The translations under genes and the position numbers were made by a program. A stretch of DNA of 64,000 bases from positions 1 through 64,000 of the IMG/VR virus record IMGVR_UViG_3300003177_000010; one strand, 5' to 3'. Positions within the stretch are counted from its first letter, which is position 1. Every line of letters starts with the position of its first letter. This document shows, one piece after another, positions 1 through 7,568 of the stretch. The notes under the pieces are model-generated. The model saw nothing but the letters and a program-made list of their open reading frames with translations, was not told where the DNA came from and did no database searches. The stretch is from a virus.

Positions 1-219
1 AAATACTAATAAATACTAATAACTACTAATAACTACAAATAACTACAAATAACTACTAATAACTACTAATAACTACAAATAACTACAAATAACTACAAAT
101 AACTACAAATAACTACAAATAACTACAAATAACTACTAATAACTACTAATAACTACTAATAACTACTAATAACTACTAATAACTACTAATAAATACTAAT
201 AAATACTAATAATACTAAT
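1..219. repeat. Decamer tandem repeat array
   Basis: Twenty-one uninterrupted 10-bp units run from the window edge to position 210, each AACTACTAAT, AACTACAAAT or AAATACTAAT, followed by a 9-bp partial unit. Variants are grouped in blocks (AAATACTAAT at both ends, AACTACAAAT in the middle), which looks like expansion by slippage or recombination. Every frame on both strands meets a stop within a few units, so the array is not coding. Its true length is unknown because it starts at the window edge. No function can be read from it. Confidence 0.95.
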
Positions 220-278
220 ACCAGCTAAGAGTTAATATCAGCTGGTAACCCAGAGAATCTAAAATAATAATTGCGTCG

Positions 279-358
279 CCTACTTAGCAATTATAAGCTA
301 AGAAACTCTAAAATTTTCTGCTAACCGCAGAAAATCGTTTCTTTTTTTTTCTTCCTGT
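279..358 (-). ncRNA. Structured leader RNA, copy 1
   Basis: Read on the minus strand this begins with a run of nine A, then AAGAAAC, a perfect 9-bp hairpin (positions 313-321 with 327-335, loop of 5), and GTTTCTT, which pairs with AAGAAAC (337-343 with 300-306). A second hairpin follows (297-302 with 283-288). The block GCTAAGAAACTC on the plus strand (297-308) is identical to 14022-14033, where the same closing stem encloses different hairpins. A promoter sits just upstream at 363-392. No gene follows before the decamer array, so it is either a small noncoding RNA or the leader of a transcript that continues off the window. Confidence 0.5.
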
Positions 359-362
359 AAAA

Positions 363-392
363 ATACTAGCATACACTTACTGTTTTTAGCAA
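363..392 (-). promoter_or_regulatory. Sigma70-type promoter with TAGTAT -10
   Basis: The minus strand reads TTGCTA, 18 bp, TAGTAT, with TGC directly before the -10 box (extended -10). The same TAGTAT class recurs at 14108-14136 and 53193-53221. It points into the structured leader at 279-358. Confidence 0.6.
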
Positions 393-590
393 GCATTATT
401 TTTATTTTTTTAGGGTTTGCAGTACCCTACAGATTAATAGTGTTAACATGTAATCCCCATTAACTAACTCCGTTAGTGGTAATTAGGATTAAGTAAAAAT
501 CAAGTTATCTCTTTGTTTTAAGGAAAAGTCTGATGCATATAAACTTGTTTTTCAAATAAACTAGTTTGTAATATCTGTTTTATGCATCAG

Positions 591-1316
591 TTAGTAATCC
601 TGTCGGTAAAAAGTATGCCTATGGTACTGGAATGTTTCAGCAAACTGTCTAGACCAGCTAGGTGGATTCGGCATATAAGATAAAAAATACTGGGCACCAC
701 GAGTATAGTCATGTAAATTATTTTCATTATTATAGAGAAAATTCGCTGCATTTTTAACCCGTTGGAAAACTTCGTTTTCATATATCCCGGTAATACCTAA
801 ACTAACCCAGCTGAATTGACTTCTCTGATAAACAACTTTACAAATTGTGTTTGGAAAATGAATAGAATTTCTCCTGTTTATAGTAACCCAGCCTACTGCT
901 ACCATACCTATTCTGCCTTCTCCTCTAGCTTCGTGGTACATATTGACTGCTAAACAATTAATCTCTTTAGCGTCAAAAATAGCTATCAATCTTGCCTCAG
1001 CTTTTTGATTGATTATCTCTTCATCTCTACGAGCTGGTCTAGTAACAATATCAAAAACAGTAGGCAAGGAACCTGAAGTAGTTACCGGCGCTAGAAGTAT
1101 AGGAGTACCATAAACATCATAAGAACTTCTAGATTTTGGTTTAATGATAGATTCTTGGTAGCTAGGATAAAACATATTAGAATTTATAGTATCTTGAGTG
1201 TTAACTAATATAGTAGGAGGGATAAAGTACCAAAAAGCGAAAACAAGTATAATTATTAAATACTTCAGAGCATTAGGTGCTAAGTAATTAATTAGTGTTA
1301 GTAAACTCTTTATCAT
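591..1316 (-). CDS. SleB-like cell wall hydrolase, membrane anchored
   Basis: This 241-residue protein looks like a member of the SleB/Hydrolase_2 family (PF07486), lytic enzymes that cleave peptidoglycan glycan strands. The evidence is the block around residues 123-145 with NMYHEARGE, followed by GMVAVGWVTINRR and a later QFSWV, all typical of the family. Residues 16-33 form one hydrophobic segment, so the catalytic domain should sit outside the inner membrane, anchored or secreted by a signal-anchor. The ATG is preceded by AAGGAG at 7-nt spacing and overlaps the end of the upstream gene by 29 nt. A second, unrelated endolysin lies at 15649-16098, so the phage carries two lytic activities. 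Confidence 0.8.
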   Translation of the reverse strand: MIKSLLTLINYLAPNALKYLIIILVFAFWYFIPPTILVNTQDTINSNMFYPSYQESIIKPKSRSSYDVYGTPILLAPVTTSGSLPTVFDIVTRPARRDEEIINQKAEARLIAIFDAKEINCLAVNMYHEARGEGRIGMVAVGWVTINRRNSIHFPNTICKVVYQRSQFSWVSLGITGIYENEVFQRVKNAANFLYNNENNLHDYTRGAQYFLSYMPNPPSWSRQFAETFQYHRHTFYRQDY

Positions 1317-1677
1317 TATTGAACTCCTTTATTAATTTACAATACCCATATATAGTAGGTTTAGGATTACTATAAGGAAAATCTAAAGCAATTACTTCCC
1401 AAGGAACTTTAGCTAATTCTTGTTTAGAAAAGTGTAAGTATGAGGGTACTAATTTATTACCTTTACATTTTATGATATTGTGGTGCCGCAAATTGAAGGC
1501 AGCGTCACAAGCACCTGTAGTGTTACATACTGCTTTAACAAAAGATGACACGGTCCAATGCTCTTTACCAAAAGTAAAAGCCGGGCCTTTATCACTTACC
1601 CATGCCATACAGTTGTCAGCGCTACAAGCGTTATTCTTTAAATGGCACCTTTTAGCCTTTGCATCACTTGCTAACAT
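1288..1677 (-). CDS. Cysteine-rich small phage protein
   Basis: A 129-residue protein of unknown function. Its N-terminus has a spaced cysteine set ending in CMAW (about residues 11-25) and its C-terminus has YGYCKLI. The same pattern of an N-terminal DAK/DAE, cysteines, (C/V)(M/V)AW and a C-terminal GYCKLI is seen in the 51-residue gene at 4609-4764, and the N-terminal half recurs in the broken gene at 1677-1941. The spacing suggests metal binding by the two ends with an insertion between them here. It is translationally coupled to the upstream gene (TAATG) with an AGGAG ribosome site. Confidence 0.6.
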   Translation of the reverse strand: MLASDAKAKRCHLKNNACSADNCMAWVSDKGPAFTFGKEHWTVSSFVKAVCNTTGACDAAFNLRHHNIIKCKGNKLVPSYLHFSKQELAKVPWEVIALDFPYSNPKPTIYGYCKLIKEFNNDKEFTNTN

Positions 1678-1941
1678 TACAGTAATCTCCTACAAATACC
1701 GTCTGCTGATATTAAAGATTCCCAATCAACTTCTTTAGTAAACATCTTAGTGATAGTCTTACCTTTTTTAACATAGCCGGCGTCTTCTAAAGTATTAGTT
1801 ACTCAATTTACCCTCTGCTGCAAGCTTAATAATGATATTAGGGGACATAATACTAGGCCCCCAAGCTACACAATTTTCTGATTTGCAGTATTTATCTAAG
1901 TCAAAAGGGCACCGTTTACTTTTTGCATCTTTTATCAGCAT
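1677..1941 (-). pseudogene. Frame-broken paralogue of the CMAW-type cysteine protein
   Basis: From ATG at 1941 the frame encodes 48 residues with cysteines at spaced positions and NCVAW, then stops at 1795. A second frame picks up around 1805 and encodes 41 further residues that end in TAATG overlapping the start of the next gene, exactly as an intact gene here would. The whole interval is 3n+1 nt, so one base insertion (near AAATTGAGT) explains it. The N-terminal part matches the neighbours at 1288-1677 and 4609-4764. It may be decayed or a sequence error. Confidence 0.55.
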
Positions 1942-1994
1942 TGTTTAACTCCGTTAAATATTTGAAGACATCTTTACCACTAATTCGCACTGCA

Positions 1995-2165
1995 TTAGGG
2001 TCGGTAGTTAGGGTTGTCGAATTGTATGTATGCAGCTTCTATATTACCATGACCGCAACAAGCGTTTTTAACAGGGCCAGGAATAGTACCTAAACAAGGA
2101 TCATGGCCTTTAGCTGTACGCTCTTTACTACAGAGTATACACTTATTATTAACGTACAATCTCAT
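1995..2165 (-). CDS. Small zinc-binding-like phage protein, possibly frame-shifted
   Basis: A 56-residue protein with CILC, GHDPC and ACCGHG, a cysteine/histidine layout that I recognise from small conserved phage proteins and that suggests one zinc site; the function is unknown. The annotated frame stops soon after YIQF. If one base of the CTACCGACCC stretch were removed, the frame would continue as a plausible 26-residue tail (with RISGKDVFKYL) ending at 1916 inside the next gene. Either the short form is real or a single-base insertion truncated it. It overlaps the gene upstream by 17 nt. Confidence 0.6.
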   Translation of the reverse strand: MRLYVNNKCILCSKERTAKGHDPCLGTIPGPVKNACCGHGNIEAAYIQFDNPNYRP

Positions 2166-2355
2166 TACAGCAGGCTTTATACTGCTCCCATGTTAAACGA
2201 CTATTACAAAATTTTATAGCATTATGGGGGCTAATCCTGATAGCTTTATTAAACTGTTCATCTGTCATTTTATTTCCAGCGAACTCAAGAGCAGACCAAG
2301 GATCTGCTTCTACAGCTTTATCAAACTCCATTTCAAAGAACTCTTCTTTAGTCAT
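2149..2355 (-). CDS. Hypothetical protein
   Basis: A 68-residue protein starting MTKEEFF. The ATG at 2355 is chosen because it follows GGAGG at good spacing, whereas the longer open frame has no ribosome site. The sequence repeats an approximately 20-residue motif (WSALEFAG..MTDEQFNKAI / PHNAIKFC..LTWEQYKAC), so it is probably a short helical repeat protein. It is the first gene behind the promoter at 2379-2408. Confidence 0.7.
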   Translation of the reverse strand: MTKEEFFEMEFDKAVEADPWSALEFAGNKMTDEQFNKAIRISPHNAIKFCNSRLTWEQYKACCNEIVR

Positions 2356-2378
2356 GCTATTTTCCTCCGTTATAATTA

Positions 2379-2408
2379 AATATAGCATAAAATAAACCTG
2401 AATAGCAA
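2379..2408 (-). promoter_or_regulatory. Sigma70-type promoter
   Basis: The minus strand reads TTGCTA, 18 bp, TATATT, about 25 bp upstream of the ribosome site of the gene ending at 2355. The approximately 225 bp between it and the next gene (2635) show no open frame I can support. Confidence 0.55.
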
Positions 2409-2634
2409 ATACTAAACAGGTTCAATAAGTGCAAAAGCTTTATTCTCTAAAAATTAAAGTCTTTATATCTTCGTACAGGTATACCTACAGTTAACTACAT
2501 TAAGCACACTACTAAAATTTGAGATTAAATGCACAAAGTTACTACAGCAGGTAAAAATATTAGGTGACTTTGTTAAAGCCTCACATCCGTAAAAAATATA
2601 ATAAAAACTGATAAAGATTTTTTAGTGAGAATTC

Positions 2635-2805
2635 TCATTTTCCTACTTTAATCAACAGTAAAGTAGTAGCGCCTATATTACCTAGCATAAAAGGCAGGGA
2701 AATAAATGAAAGGCCAAATTTGCCTGTCAACATAGAAAAAATCATTATCCAGAATAAATAAAAAGTTACCTGAGTGTTATAAGAGAAATGTTTATTTATG
2801 TCCAT
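2635..2805 (-). CDS. Small membrane protein
   Basis: A 56-residue protein with two hydrophobic segments (about residues 13-27 and 31-53) separated by GKFG, so a hairpin in the inner membrane. The start follows TAAGGAG at 6-nt spacing and overlaps the end of the upstream gene by 10 nt. Its function is unknown. Confidence 0.65.
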   Translation of the reverse strand: MDINKHFSYNTQVTFYLFWIMIFSMLTGKFGLSFISLPFMLGNIGATTLLLIKVGK

Positions 2806-3116
2806 AGGTTACTCCTTAATTTTACTAATTCGACTAACTTTTCCGTTATTAAATCTTCATCTTTTTCTTCTTTATTATGTTTAAACCAACTGTACAACCA
2901 CATAAGCTGGCTCTCAATAACATATTGGTTATAGTATTGATCTCCTTCTTCTGTGGACTCCTGTATCAATTCATCTACATAACTAGCGTAGCGCGTAAAA
3001 CCGCCATGTTCTACCTCTACATAACGATTAAGAAGAGCTACCAAAGCTCTTTCCATTAGAAAATCAATATCTACATACTCGTTAGGTAGATCTGTATATA
3101 CTACGTTATGCTTCAT
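2796..3116 (-). CDS. Hypothetical acidic protein
   Basis: A 106-residue, acidic, probably helical protein with no motif I recognise. It overlaps its upstream neighbour by 4 nt (ATGA type) and its downstream neighbour by 10 nt, so it belongs to the same translationally coupled string running from 3701 to 2635. Confidence 0.65.
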   Translation of the reverse strand: MKHNVVYTDLPNEYVDIDFLMERALVALLNRYVEVEHGGFTRYASYVDELIQESTEEGDQYYNQYVIESQLMWLYSWFKHNKEEKDEDLITEKLVELVKLRSNLWT

Positions 3117-3346
3117 ATTTTATCCATTAAACAGTAAAAAGAAAGTCCATAATCGTCAAAGTCAATTACATTCCCGTACCCATCAAATACATGTAATTCG
3201 TCATTAACTACCGCAACAATAGAAGCGTATATATTACCCTCAGTAACTTTAAAAGCAGTTACCGAAATAGCAGGCACTCCAGAATCTGTAACCCATTTAT
3301 GCCCTGGTTTTGCATAGTCAGGGTGAGTAAATTTATGCGCAGTCAT
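3113..3346 (-). CDS. Hypothetical protein
   Basis: A 77-residue protein of mostly beta character (VPAISVTAFKV, IYASIVAVVND, LHVFDGYGN). It starts at an ATG preceded by AAAGGAAAA and is coupled on both sides. No family recognised. Confidence 0.65.
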   Translation of the reverse strand: MTAHKFTHPDYAKPGHKWVTDSGVPAISVTAFKVTEGNIYASIVAVVNDELHVFDGYGNVIDFDDYGLSFYCLMDKI

Positions 3347-3701
3347 GGCATTTTCCTTTTTCGTTTATTTCAATTAGGTCTTTAACTACTTTACAGCTTT
3401 TACAATATTTTCGCCCTATAGATAGTAATAAATTTTCAGTATAACTATCAACTTTAGCTACTACATCGGGATTATAAAACCGAGTATGTACTCCCTCAAA
3501 AGAAGTAAAAGAAGTACCGTAATAGTTAGGGTTTTTATAGTCAGAAAATCCATGCCATACCAGTCCTTTATCTGTTTTAAGAAAGGGTACCCTATAAGGG
3601 TCTACTTCAGTGACACAGCTATAAGGTCTAGGACGTTGAACAGGGGGGTAATATAAGGATCCTTTATTACACTTTCGAGTGTTGTAATGTTCATTTAACA
3701 T
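3333..3701 (-). CDS. Hypothetical protein with C-terminal zinc motif
   Basis: A 122-residue protein. The last 25 residues contain CKSC and CHDC separated by 16 residues, which is a plausible small zinc ribbon; the N-terminal part is rich in Tyr and Pro and not recognisable. Overlaps the next gene by 14 nt. Function unknown. Confidence 0.6.
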   Translation of the reverse strand: MLNEHYNTRKCNKGSLYYPPVQRPRPYSCVTEVDPYRVPFLKTDKGLVWHGFSDYKNPNYYGTSFTSFEGVHTRFYNPDVVAKVDSYTENLLLSIGRKYCKSCKVVKDLIEINEKGKCHDCA

Positions 3702-3813
3702 AATATAAGTACTCTACTAATTCTCTTTAATAATTACAGGGGTAACTTTACGCACTAAAGTAAATGTTGTGTCATTTAGGCGCTTACTATTAAATCCTAT
3801 GCTATTTATATAG

Positions 3814-3933
3814 TCACCAAAAAAGTAGTAAGTTTAAAGGAATGGCTACAGACCACCATGCCCAAGTTAACGGTCCGTAACCTACATACGCTACATAACT
3901 TGTTACTGCTATTGATATAATATACTTAATAAT
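3814..3933 (-). CDS. Possible 39-residue membrane peptide with ATT start
   Basis: An open frame of hydrophobic and aromatic residues (ends NLLLFW) has no ATG, GTG or TTG, but an ATT codon at 3931-3933 follows a perfect GGAGG by 8 nt. The same GGAG-8-ATT arrangement precedes the macrodomain gene at 22814. It overlaps the 3' end of the phosphoesterase gene. Downstream, 3715-3813, another unstarted frame looks like a gene remnant. Moderate to low confidence. Confidence 0.35.
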   Translation of the reverse strand: MIKYIISIAVTSYVAYVGYGPLTWAWWSVAIPLNLLLFW

Positions 3934-4612
3934 AAGCCTTACCTCCGTATAAATCATTAAAGTCCATATCAATATACTGATTAATATCTAAGCATATATA
4001 ACGAGTATCGTATAGCACTGTATCTTTAGCTTTATGCCAGTGACCAAACACCCATAATTTAGGAGTATGAATACTTAACATAGTGTCAAAAGCTCTACGA
4101 GTTCTTGAGTAGAAGGCTTCACCATCATTTTTAAAGCTACTAAATAGCACATTAGAAATAGACTCAGGGCACTCATGCGTAATCATTACGTCAGGTTTAA
4201 TATCTTCGTAAACCTGTACCATTACTGATAAGTCATTATAGCTTAGTTCTTCATCTGGCCACCAATCTTTTCCTTCTGTGCGCCAATTAGGTACAAAAGA
4301 AGGACCATCAATAGATAAAGCACCGCCGATATACATTATAGTTTTACCTTCTATAACTTCAATGGTACCATCGGAGATATACTCTTTATATGTTTTGCAT
4401 ACAGAAGGGTTATCATGGTTACCCCTAATGAAACGATGCTCCCCACGAGAAAAAGTATTTTTCAAACGCTTATCAATACGCTCTTGTTTATTCTGGTTAT
4501 TACAAGGAGGGAAACCTATTCCAAAATCTCCTACTTGCACAGATTTATCTACACCTTTTACAAGTGTTTCGTAGTACGGCCAGTTGCCATGAATATCGCC
4601 AATTAGCCTCAT
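3926..4612 (-). CDS. Calcineurin-like metallophosphoesterase
   Basis: A 228-residue metallophosphoesterase. All five signature blocks are present in order: GDIHG (residues 5-9), GDFG (about 28), GNHD (about 64-67), the single His of ITHE (about 148) and GHWH (about 195), which together bind two metal ions. Enzymes of this fold hydrolyse phosphomono- or diesters; the substrate cannot be told. The ATG overlaps the stop of the upstream gene (ATGA). A second family member, in a different subgroup, is at 23508-24023. Confidence 0.85.
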   Translation of the reverse strand: MRLIGDIHGNWPYYETLVKGVDKSVQVGDFGIGFPPCNNQNKQERIDKRLKNTFSRGEHRFIRGNHDNPSVCKTYKEYISDGTIEVIEGKTIMYIGGALSIDGPSFVPNWRTEGKDWWPDEELSYNDLSVMVQVYEDIKPDVMITHECPESISNVLFSSFKNDGEAFYSRTRRAFDTMLSIHTPKLWVFGHWHKAKDTVLYDTRYICLDINQYIDMDFNDLYGGKAYY

Positions 4613-4764
4613 TTTATGAATCCTATAAGTTTACAATAACCATATGTAGCTGTATCAAGAGTATTTACAGGGTTTTTACTTTTCACCCATGCCATACACT
4701 TATCGGCACAGCATTTACCTCCTGTAGAATAGCATTTTAATTTTTCTGCGTCATCAGTTTTCAT
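4609..4764 (-). CDS. Small CMAW-type cysteine protein
   Basis: A 51-residue protein with six cysteines, KCMAWVKS in the middle and YGYCKLI near the end. The layout matches a widespread class of tiny phage proteins that end in GYCGLAG and probably bind a metal; the role is unknown. It shares the layout with 1288-1677 and 1677-1941. GGAGG precedes the ATG and the stop overlaps the phosphoesterase start. Confidence 0.7.
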   Translation of the reverse strand: MKTDDAEKLKCYSTGGKCCADKCMAWVKSKNPVNTLDTATYGYCKLIGFIK

Positions 4765-4858
4765 GTAATTCCTCCTTTATACTAAAATACCGTATAAAAG
4801 CCCCGTTAGCAATAATATTATTTATCTATACCCTTATATAAGTGCTAAATAAATGTAT

Positions 4859-5335
4859 TTACCAATGCTCATACTCCGTTATATCAATAGTAGTATCTTT
4901 ATAAGTGACTTTTACTACAGTGCCTAGATTAGTAGGAGTAAAAGAATAAGTTACTGCACCTCCTATAGCGCCTTCGTAATCTTTTCTGTCTTTTAAAAAA
5001 TCATTAATTTTTATTCTTTGATTATCTGTTATATAGTAAAATATTAATTTTGTAAATACTTTTCTTGTTTTATGCATAGCACCATCTTTTAGAGCTTGTC
5101 TATCTATTAGACTATAATTACCTAGATAATTTATAGTAGTTTCTAAGTCCCCTATCTCCTCTGACATTCTTTCTATATTATTTAAAGTCTGTCCTTCTTG
5201 AACTTCGTTCAACCCAAAGCGTAGTGCTTTAGTAGCTCTTTGTTGCACTTCTGCACACTCTTCAATAAGAATAGTAAGTAATTCTCTTTCTATACCTTCT
5301 GGTGCCTTTTCAGGGCTAATAAATTTTTTACTCAT
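4859..5335 (-). CDS. MazG-like nucleotide pyrophosphohydrolase
   Basis: A 158-residue protein. Residues 14-65 carry LLTILIEECAEVQQRATK followed by EEIGDLET, the EEXXE...EXXD metal-binding pattern of all-alpha NTP pyrophosphohydrolases (MazG/dUTPase-like superfamily). Such phage enzymes hydrolyse (d)NTPs to monophosphates and may lower alarmones. The C-terminal 60 residues are an extra segment of unknown role. Overlaps the upstream gene by 8 nt. Confidence 0.7.
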   Translation of the reverse strand: MSKKFISPEKAPEGIERELLTILIEECAEVQQRATKALRFGLNEVQEGQTLNNIERMSEEIGDLETTINYLGNYSLIDRQALKDGAMHKTRKVFTKLIFYYITDNQRIKINDFLKDRKDYEGAIGGAVTYSFTPTNLGTVVKVTYKDTTIDITEYEHW

Positions 5336-5612
5336 AGCAAATAATTTCCTTTACTTTAGGGGTAACCTCTTTACAACCTTCGTATTCAGCTCCTACAAAA
5401 GATTGATAAAAACCATATACCTTTATATAAGCATTATCATTTACTTTATAAACTGCGTATATATTAGATCCTTGCTCTTTTCCTCCATTTTGTTGCACTA
5501 GTTCTAGCTTATAATCTTTAAAGTAATCCTCGTTATCATATAGGTCAACATCCCCATACAGCATATCAATAACTTCTGGAAAATCGTCTACCAATTTAAT
5601 TAGTTCGTCCAT
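5328..5612 (-). CDS. Hypothetical protein
   Basis: A 94-residue acidic protein; the first half is rich in Asp and the second half looks like beta strands (IYAVYKVNDNAYIKVYGFYQSF). The last residues EVKEIICYE and general form recall small conserved phage proteins, but I cannot name a family. Coupled to both neighbours. Confidence 0.6.
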   Translation of the reverse strand: MDELIKLVDDFPEVIDMLYGDVDLYDNEDYFKDYKLELVQQNGGKEQGSNIYAVYKVNDNAYIKVYGFYQSFVGAEYEGCKEVTPKVKEIICYE

Positions 5613-6379
5613 TTTTTTATTTCCTTAAATTTATCTTTATTAAACATTGCTATCATTTCTACGTAATTATCTAAAGCAAAATCCCTAAACCATCCAGAAG
5701 TTAAAGTAGTGCATACTTTTTCTAATGCTTTCATATAAGAACGTAGTTCTTTATTTTTTGGCCATTTTTGTGGTATAAGAAAACGCTCACTAGCAATTAC
5801 ATATACTTCTTCTGCAGCGCACTTAAATTTATCTTCAGTAGATAATAAGTCCCATAAATCTTTCTCACACCAAGCAGAACTAAAATCTGTTTTTAACTGT
5901 AAGTATAAAGGTTTATTATAATAAGCAGCTTTAGTATGCAGCCAATCATGATCATATAGCTTAGTTAAAGGATTATCAAAAAATTCTTCATTACTCATTC
6001 TAAGAGAGGGAGATTTAAACATTTTTTGAGTAGCTTTAGTTCTATCTTTATACTCTTTACTAGAGAAATTCATATATTTTCTCAAAAAAGTATAATATAA
6101 TCCTATATTCCTATTAAAGTTTTTCTCTCTAAACAAATGAGATCTTTTTAATATAGCAAGCCCTTCTAAGCTCATTACTTCTATTTTATTACCTTTTAAT
6201 TCTATAAACTCGCCACTACCATACTTCTCTACCATAGCTTTATTATTTAATATAGATAAACTCTGAGTATCAACACCTTTAATATCTAACTCAGTAATAA
6301 TATCTACATCCGTAGGTATAGTTACATTAGGGTACCAGTATTCTAATGCTTTAGATCCTATTAACATCGGGTAAGCCAT
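5600..6379 (-). CDS. Nucleotidyltransferase-like protein
   Basis: A 259-residue protein. The N-terminus has IGSKALEYW (residues 7-15) followed by TDVDII (about 23-28), the GS...DXD arrangement of the polymerase-beta nucleotidyltransferase fold, and the rest is a long helical domain with HDWLH. The second acidic strand is less clear, so catalytic activity is uncertain. Such proteins transfer NMP groups to RNA, proteins or small molecules. It is distinct from the RlaP-like protein at 26184. Confidence 0.55.
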   Translation of the reverse strand: MAYPMLIGSKALEYWYPNVTIPTDVDIITELDIKGVDTQSLSILNNKAMVEKYGSGEFIELKGNKIEVMSLEGLAILKRSHLFREKNFNRNIGLYYTFLRKYMNFSSKEYKDRTKATQKMFKSPSLRMSNEEFFDNPLTKLYDHDWLHTKAAYYNKPLYLQLKTDFSSAWCEKDLWDLLSTEDKFKCAAEEVYVIASERFLIPQKWPKNKELRSYMKALEKVCTTLTSGWFRDFALDNYVEMIAMFNKDKFKEIKKWTN

Positions 6380-6443
6380 TTCAATGCTCCAAGTGCTTAA
6401 TATATTAGTATAATAACCATAGACCTTACTTGTACAATAAAGA

Positions 6444-6710
6444 TTAATAAGTTAATTTACCATGATAATCATCGTTGTGACAGGGAATAAAGTAAATATC
6501 ATCATCTACAATTACTGTATGTCCTAATTTGTGTAGGGCTAATACTAGTAATTCATCAGCAGAATAATTATCACCGCCAGAACAAGAAGCAAAAGCAGGG
6601 AGATCAATTATTTTTTCTCCGTCTATCTCTACAAAACCGCCTTCAGCATAAGAAGACCCACAGGTTTCACACGCACACATATCTGTATCTGTTGTTATTT
6701 TAATTTCCAT
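6444..6710 (-). CDS. Hypothetical protein with N-terminal cysteines
   Basis: An 88-residue protein with CACETCGSS near the N-terminus and a further Cys and His residues later, perhaps a metal site. No family recognised. The ATG at 6710 is the only good start. Confidence 0.55.
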   Translation of the reverse strand: MEIKITTDTDMCACETCGSSYAEGGFVEIDGEKIIDLPAFASCSGGDNYSADELLVLALHKLGHTVIVDDDIYFIPCHNDDYHGKLTY

Positions 6711-6738
6711 AAGTAAAGCTTTCTATATTGCAGTCCGA

Positions 6739-6936
6739 TTAGTTGCTAACCCGTTTAAACTCTGATTCAGTAGCTATAATATAGCCACCACAAGCATTGC
6801 CGTCACTATCTAAAGGTAACATAATTTTAGTTTTATTTATTACTTTAGTAATTAAGTAAGTAGTAGAAGCACTCCTAACTACAAAAGTTTTTGACATAGG
6901 CTTTGTACATACTACAATATCTCCTACTTTACACAT
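6739..6936 (-). CDS. Hypothetical small beta protein
   Basis: A 65-residue protein, MCKVGDIVV..., whose alternation of short strands resembles SH3-like barrels. The ATG at 6936 is preferred over the upstream GTG because it overlaps the stop of the gene before it (TAATG). Confidence 0.55.
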   Translation of the reverse strand: MCKVGDIVVCTKPMSKTFVVRSASTTYLITKVINKTKIMLPLDSDGNACGGYIIATESEFKRVSN

Positions 6937-7310
6937 TATATGCACTCATCAATAGGTTGCCAACCGCCTGTGACAGGATTGGATCTACAAATACTTTTAG
7001 CAGTTATTTTAGGTTGTTTAAATTTTGCTAGAACAGATTTTGCCCATTCGTTTTCATCCATATGAAGGTAAGGGCTTTCTCGTCTGGCAAACCTAGCCCC
7101 TGTCCATTCATCCCAGTAAGCAAAGCTAGCTTTATATAGTTCTTTTTGTTCTGCAGACAAGGTACACATAATGGGGGTCTGCTCTGCTTTTTGCTTAGCA
7201 ACTAATTTTTTAGTATCAGCTAACGAACCACTATACTTAGGTTTAGGTAAAGTAGCTCTATAAGCGTTACCCTCTCTAACAGGTTTTAATAGTTTTTCTA
7301 AAAATTTCAT
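6936..7310 (-). CDS. Hypothetical basic protein
   Basis: A 124-residue basic protein with no recognised motif. It contains a Trp-rich centre (YWDEWTGARF). Coupled by TAATG to the next gene and by 4 nt to the previous one. Confidence 0.6.
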   Translation of the reverse strand: MKFLEKLLKPVREGNAYRATLPKPKYSGSLADTKKLVAKQKAEQTPIMCTLSAEQKELYKASFAYWDEWTGARFARRESPYLHMDENEWAKSVLAKFKQPKITAKSICRSNPVTGGWQPIDECI

Positions 7311-7498
7311 AGTATTTTATTAACCTCCTGGAGTGTAGGTTTTTCACCTTCAGCTACTAAAATTATACTCATAGCACTATTAACTAAATAAGGGAGTTCA
7401 TCTTTTGCAAAAATTTGATCTGAGCTATGTATTTTACTAGACCAACTAAAATATTCATCTGCATATTCACCTTGTTTATTCTTAATAACGAACCACAT
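7307..7498 (-). CDS. Hypothetical protein
   Basis: A 63-residue protein beginning MWFVIKNKQGEYADEYFSWS; no family recognised. First gene behind the promoter at 7523-7552. Confidence 0.6.
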   Translation of the reverse strand: MWFVIKNKQGEYADEYFSWSSKIHSSDQIFAKDELPYLVNSAMSIILVAEGEKPTLQEVNKIL

Positions 7499-7522
7499 TG
7501 TTTTCTCCTTTACTCATTTCTT

Positions 7523-7552
7523 ATGATAGCATAAAAAGACCCCTCTAAGCAA
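7523..7552 (-). promoter_or_regulatory. Sigma70-type promoter
   Basis: The minus strand reads TTGCTT, 18 bp, TATCAT, between the NAD-salvage gene and the string that starts at 7498. Confidence 0.45.
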
Positions 7553-7568
7553 GAGTAATCTTTAATTT

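Noticed and set aside
1-219. CRISPR array
   Set aside because: The repeats are contiguous 10-bp units with no spacers.
299-350. Rightward rho-independent terminator (hairpin then T-run)
   Set aside because: A leftward promoter lies directly beside it and the same arrangement recurs at 14022-14136, so a leftward leader with 5' A-run explains both better. A terminator role on the plus strand cannot be excluded.
1472-1738. Rightward gene opposite the cysteine-rich genes
   Set aside because: It is a shadow of the leftward gene, with no ribosome site or family resemblance.
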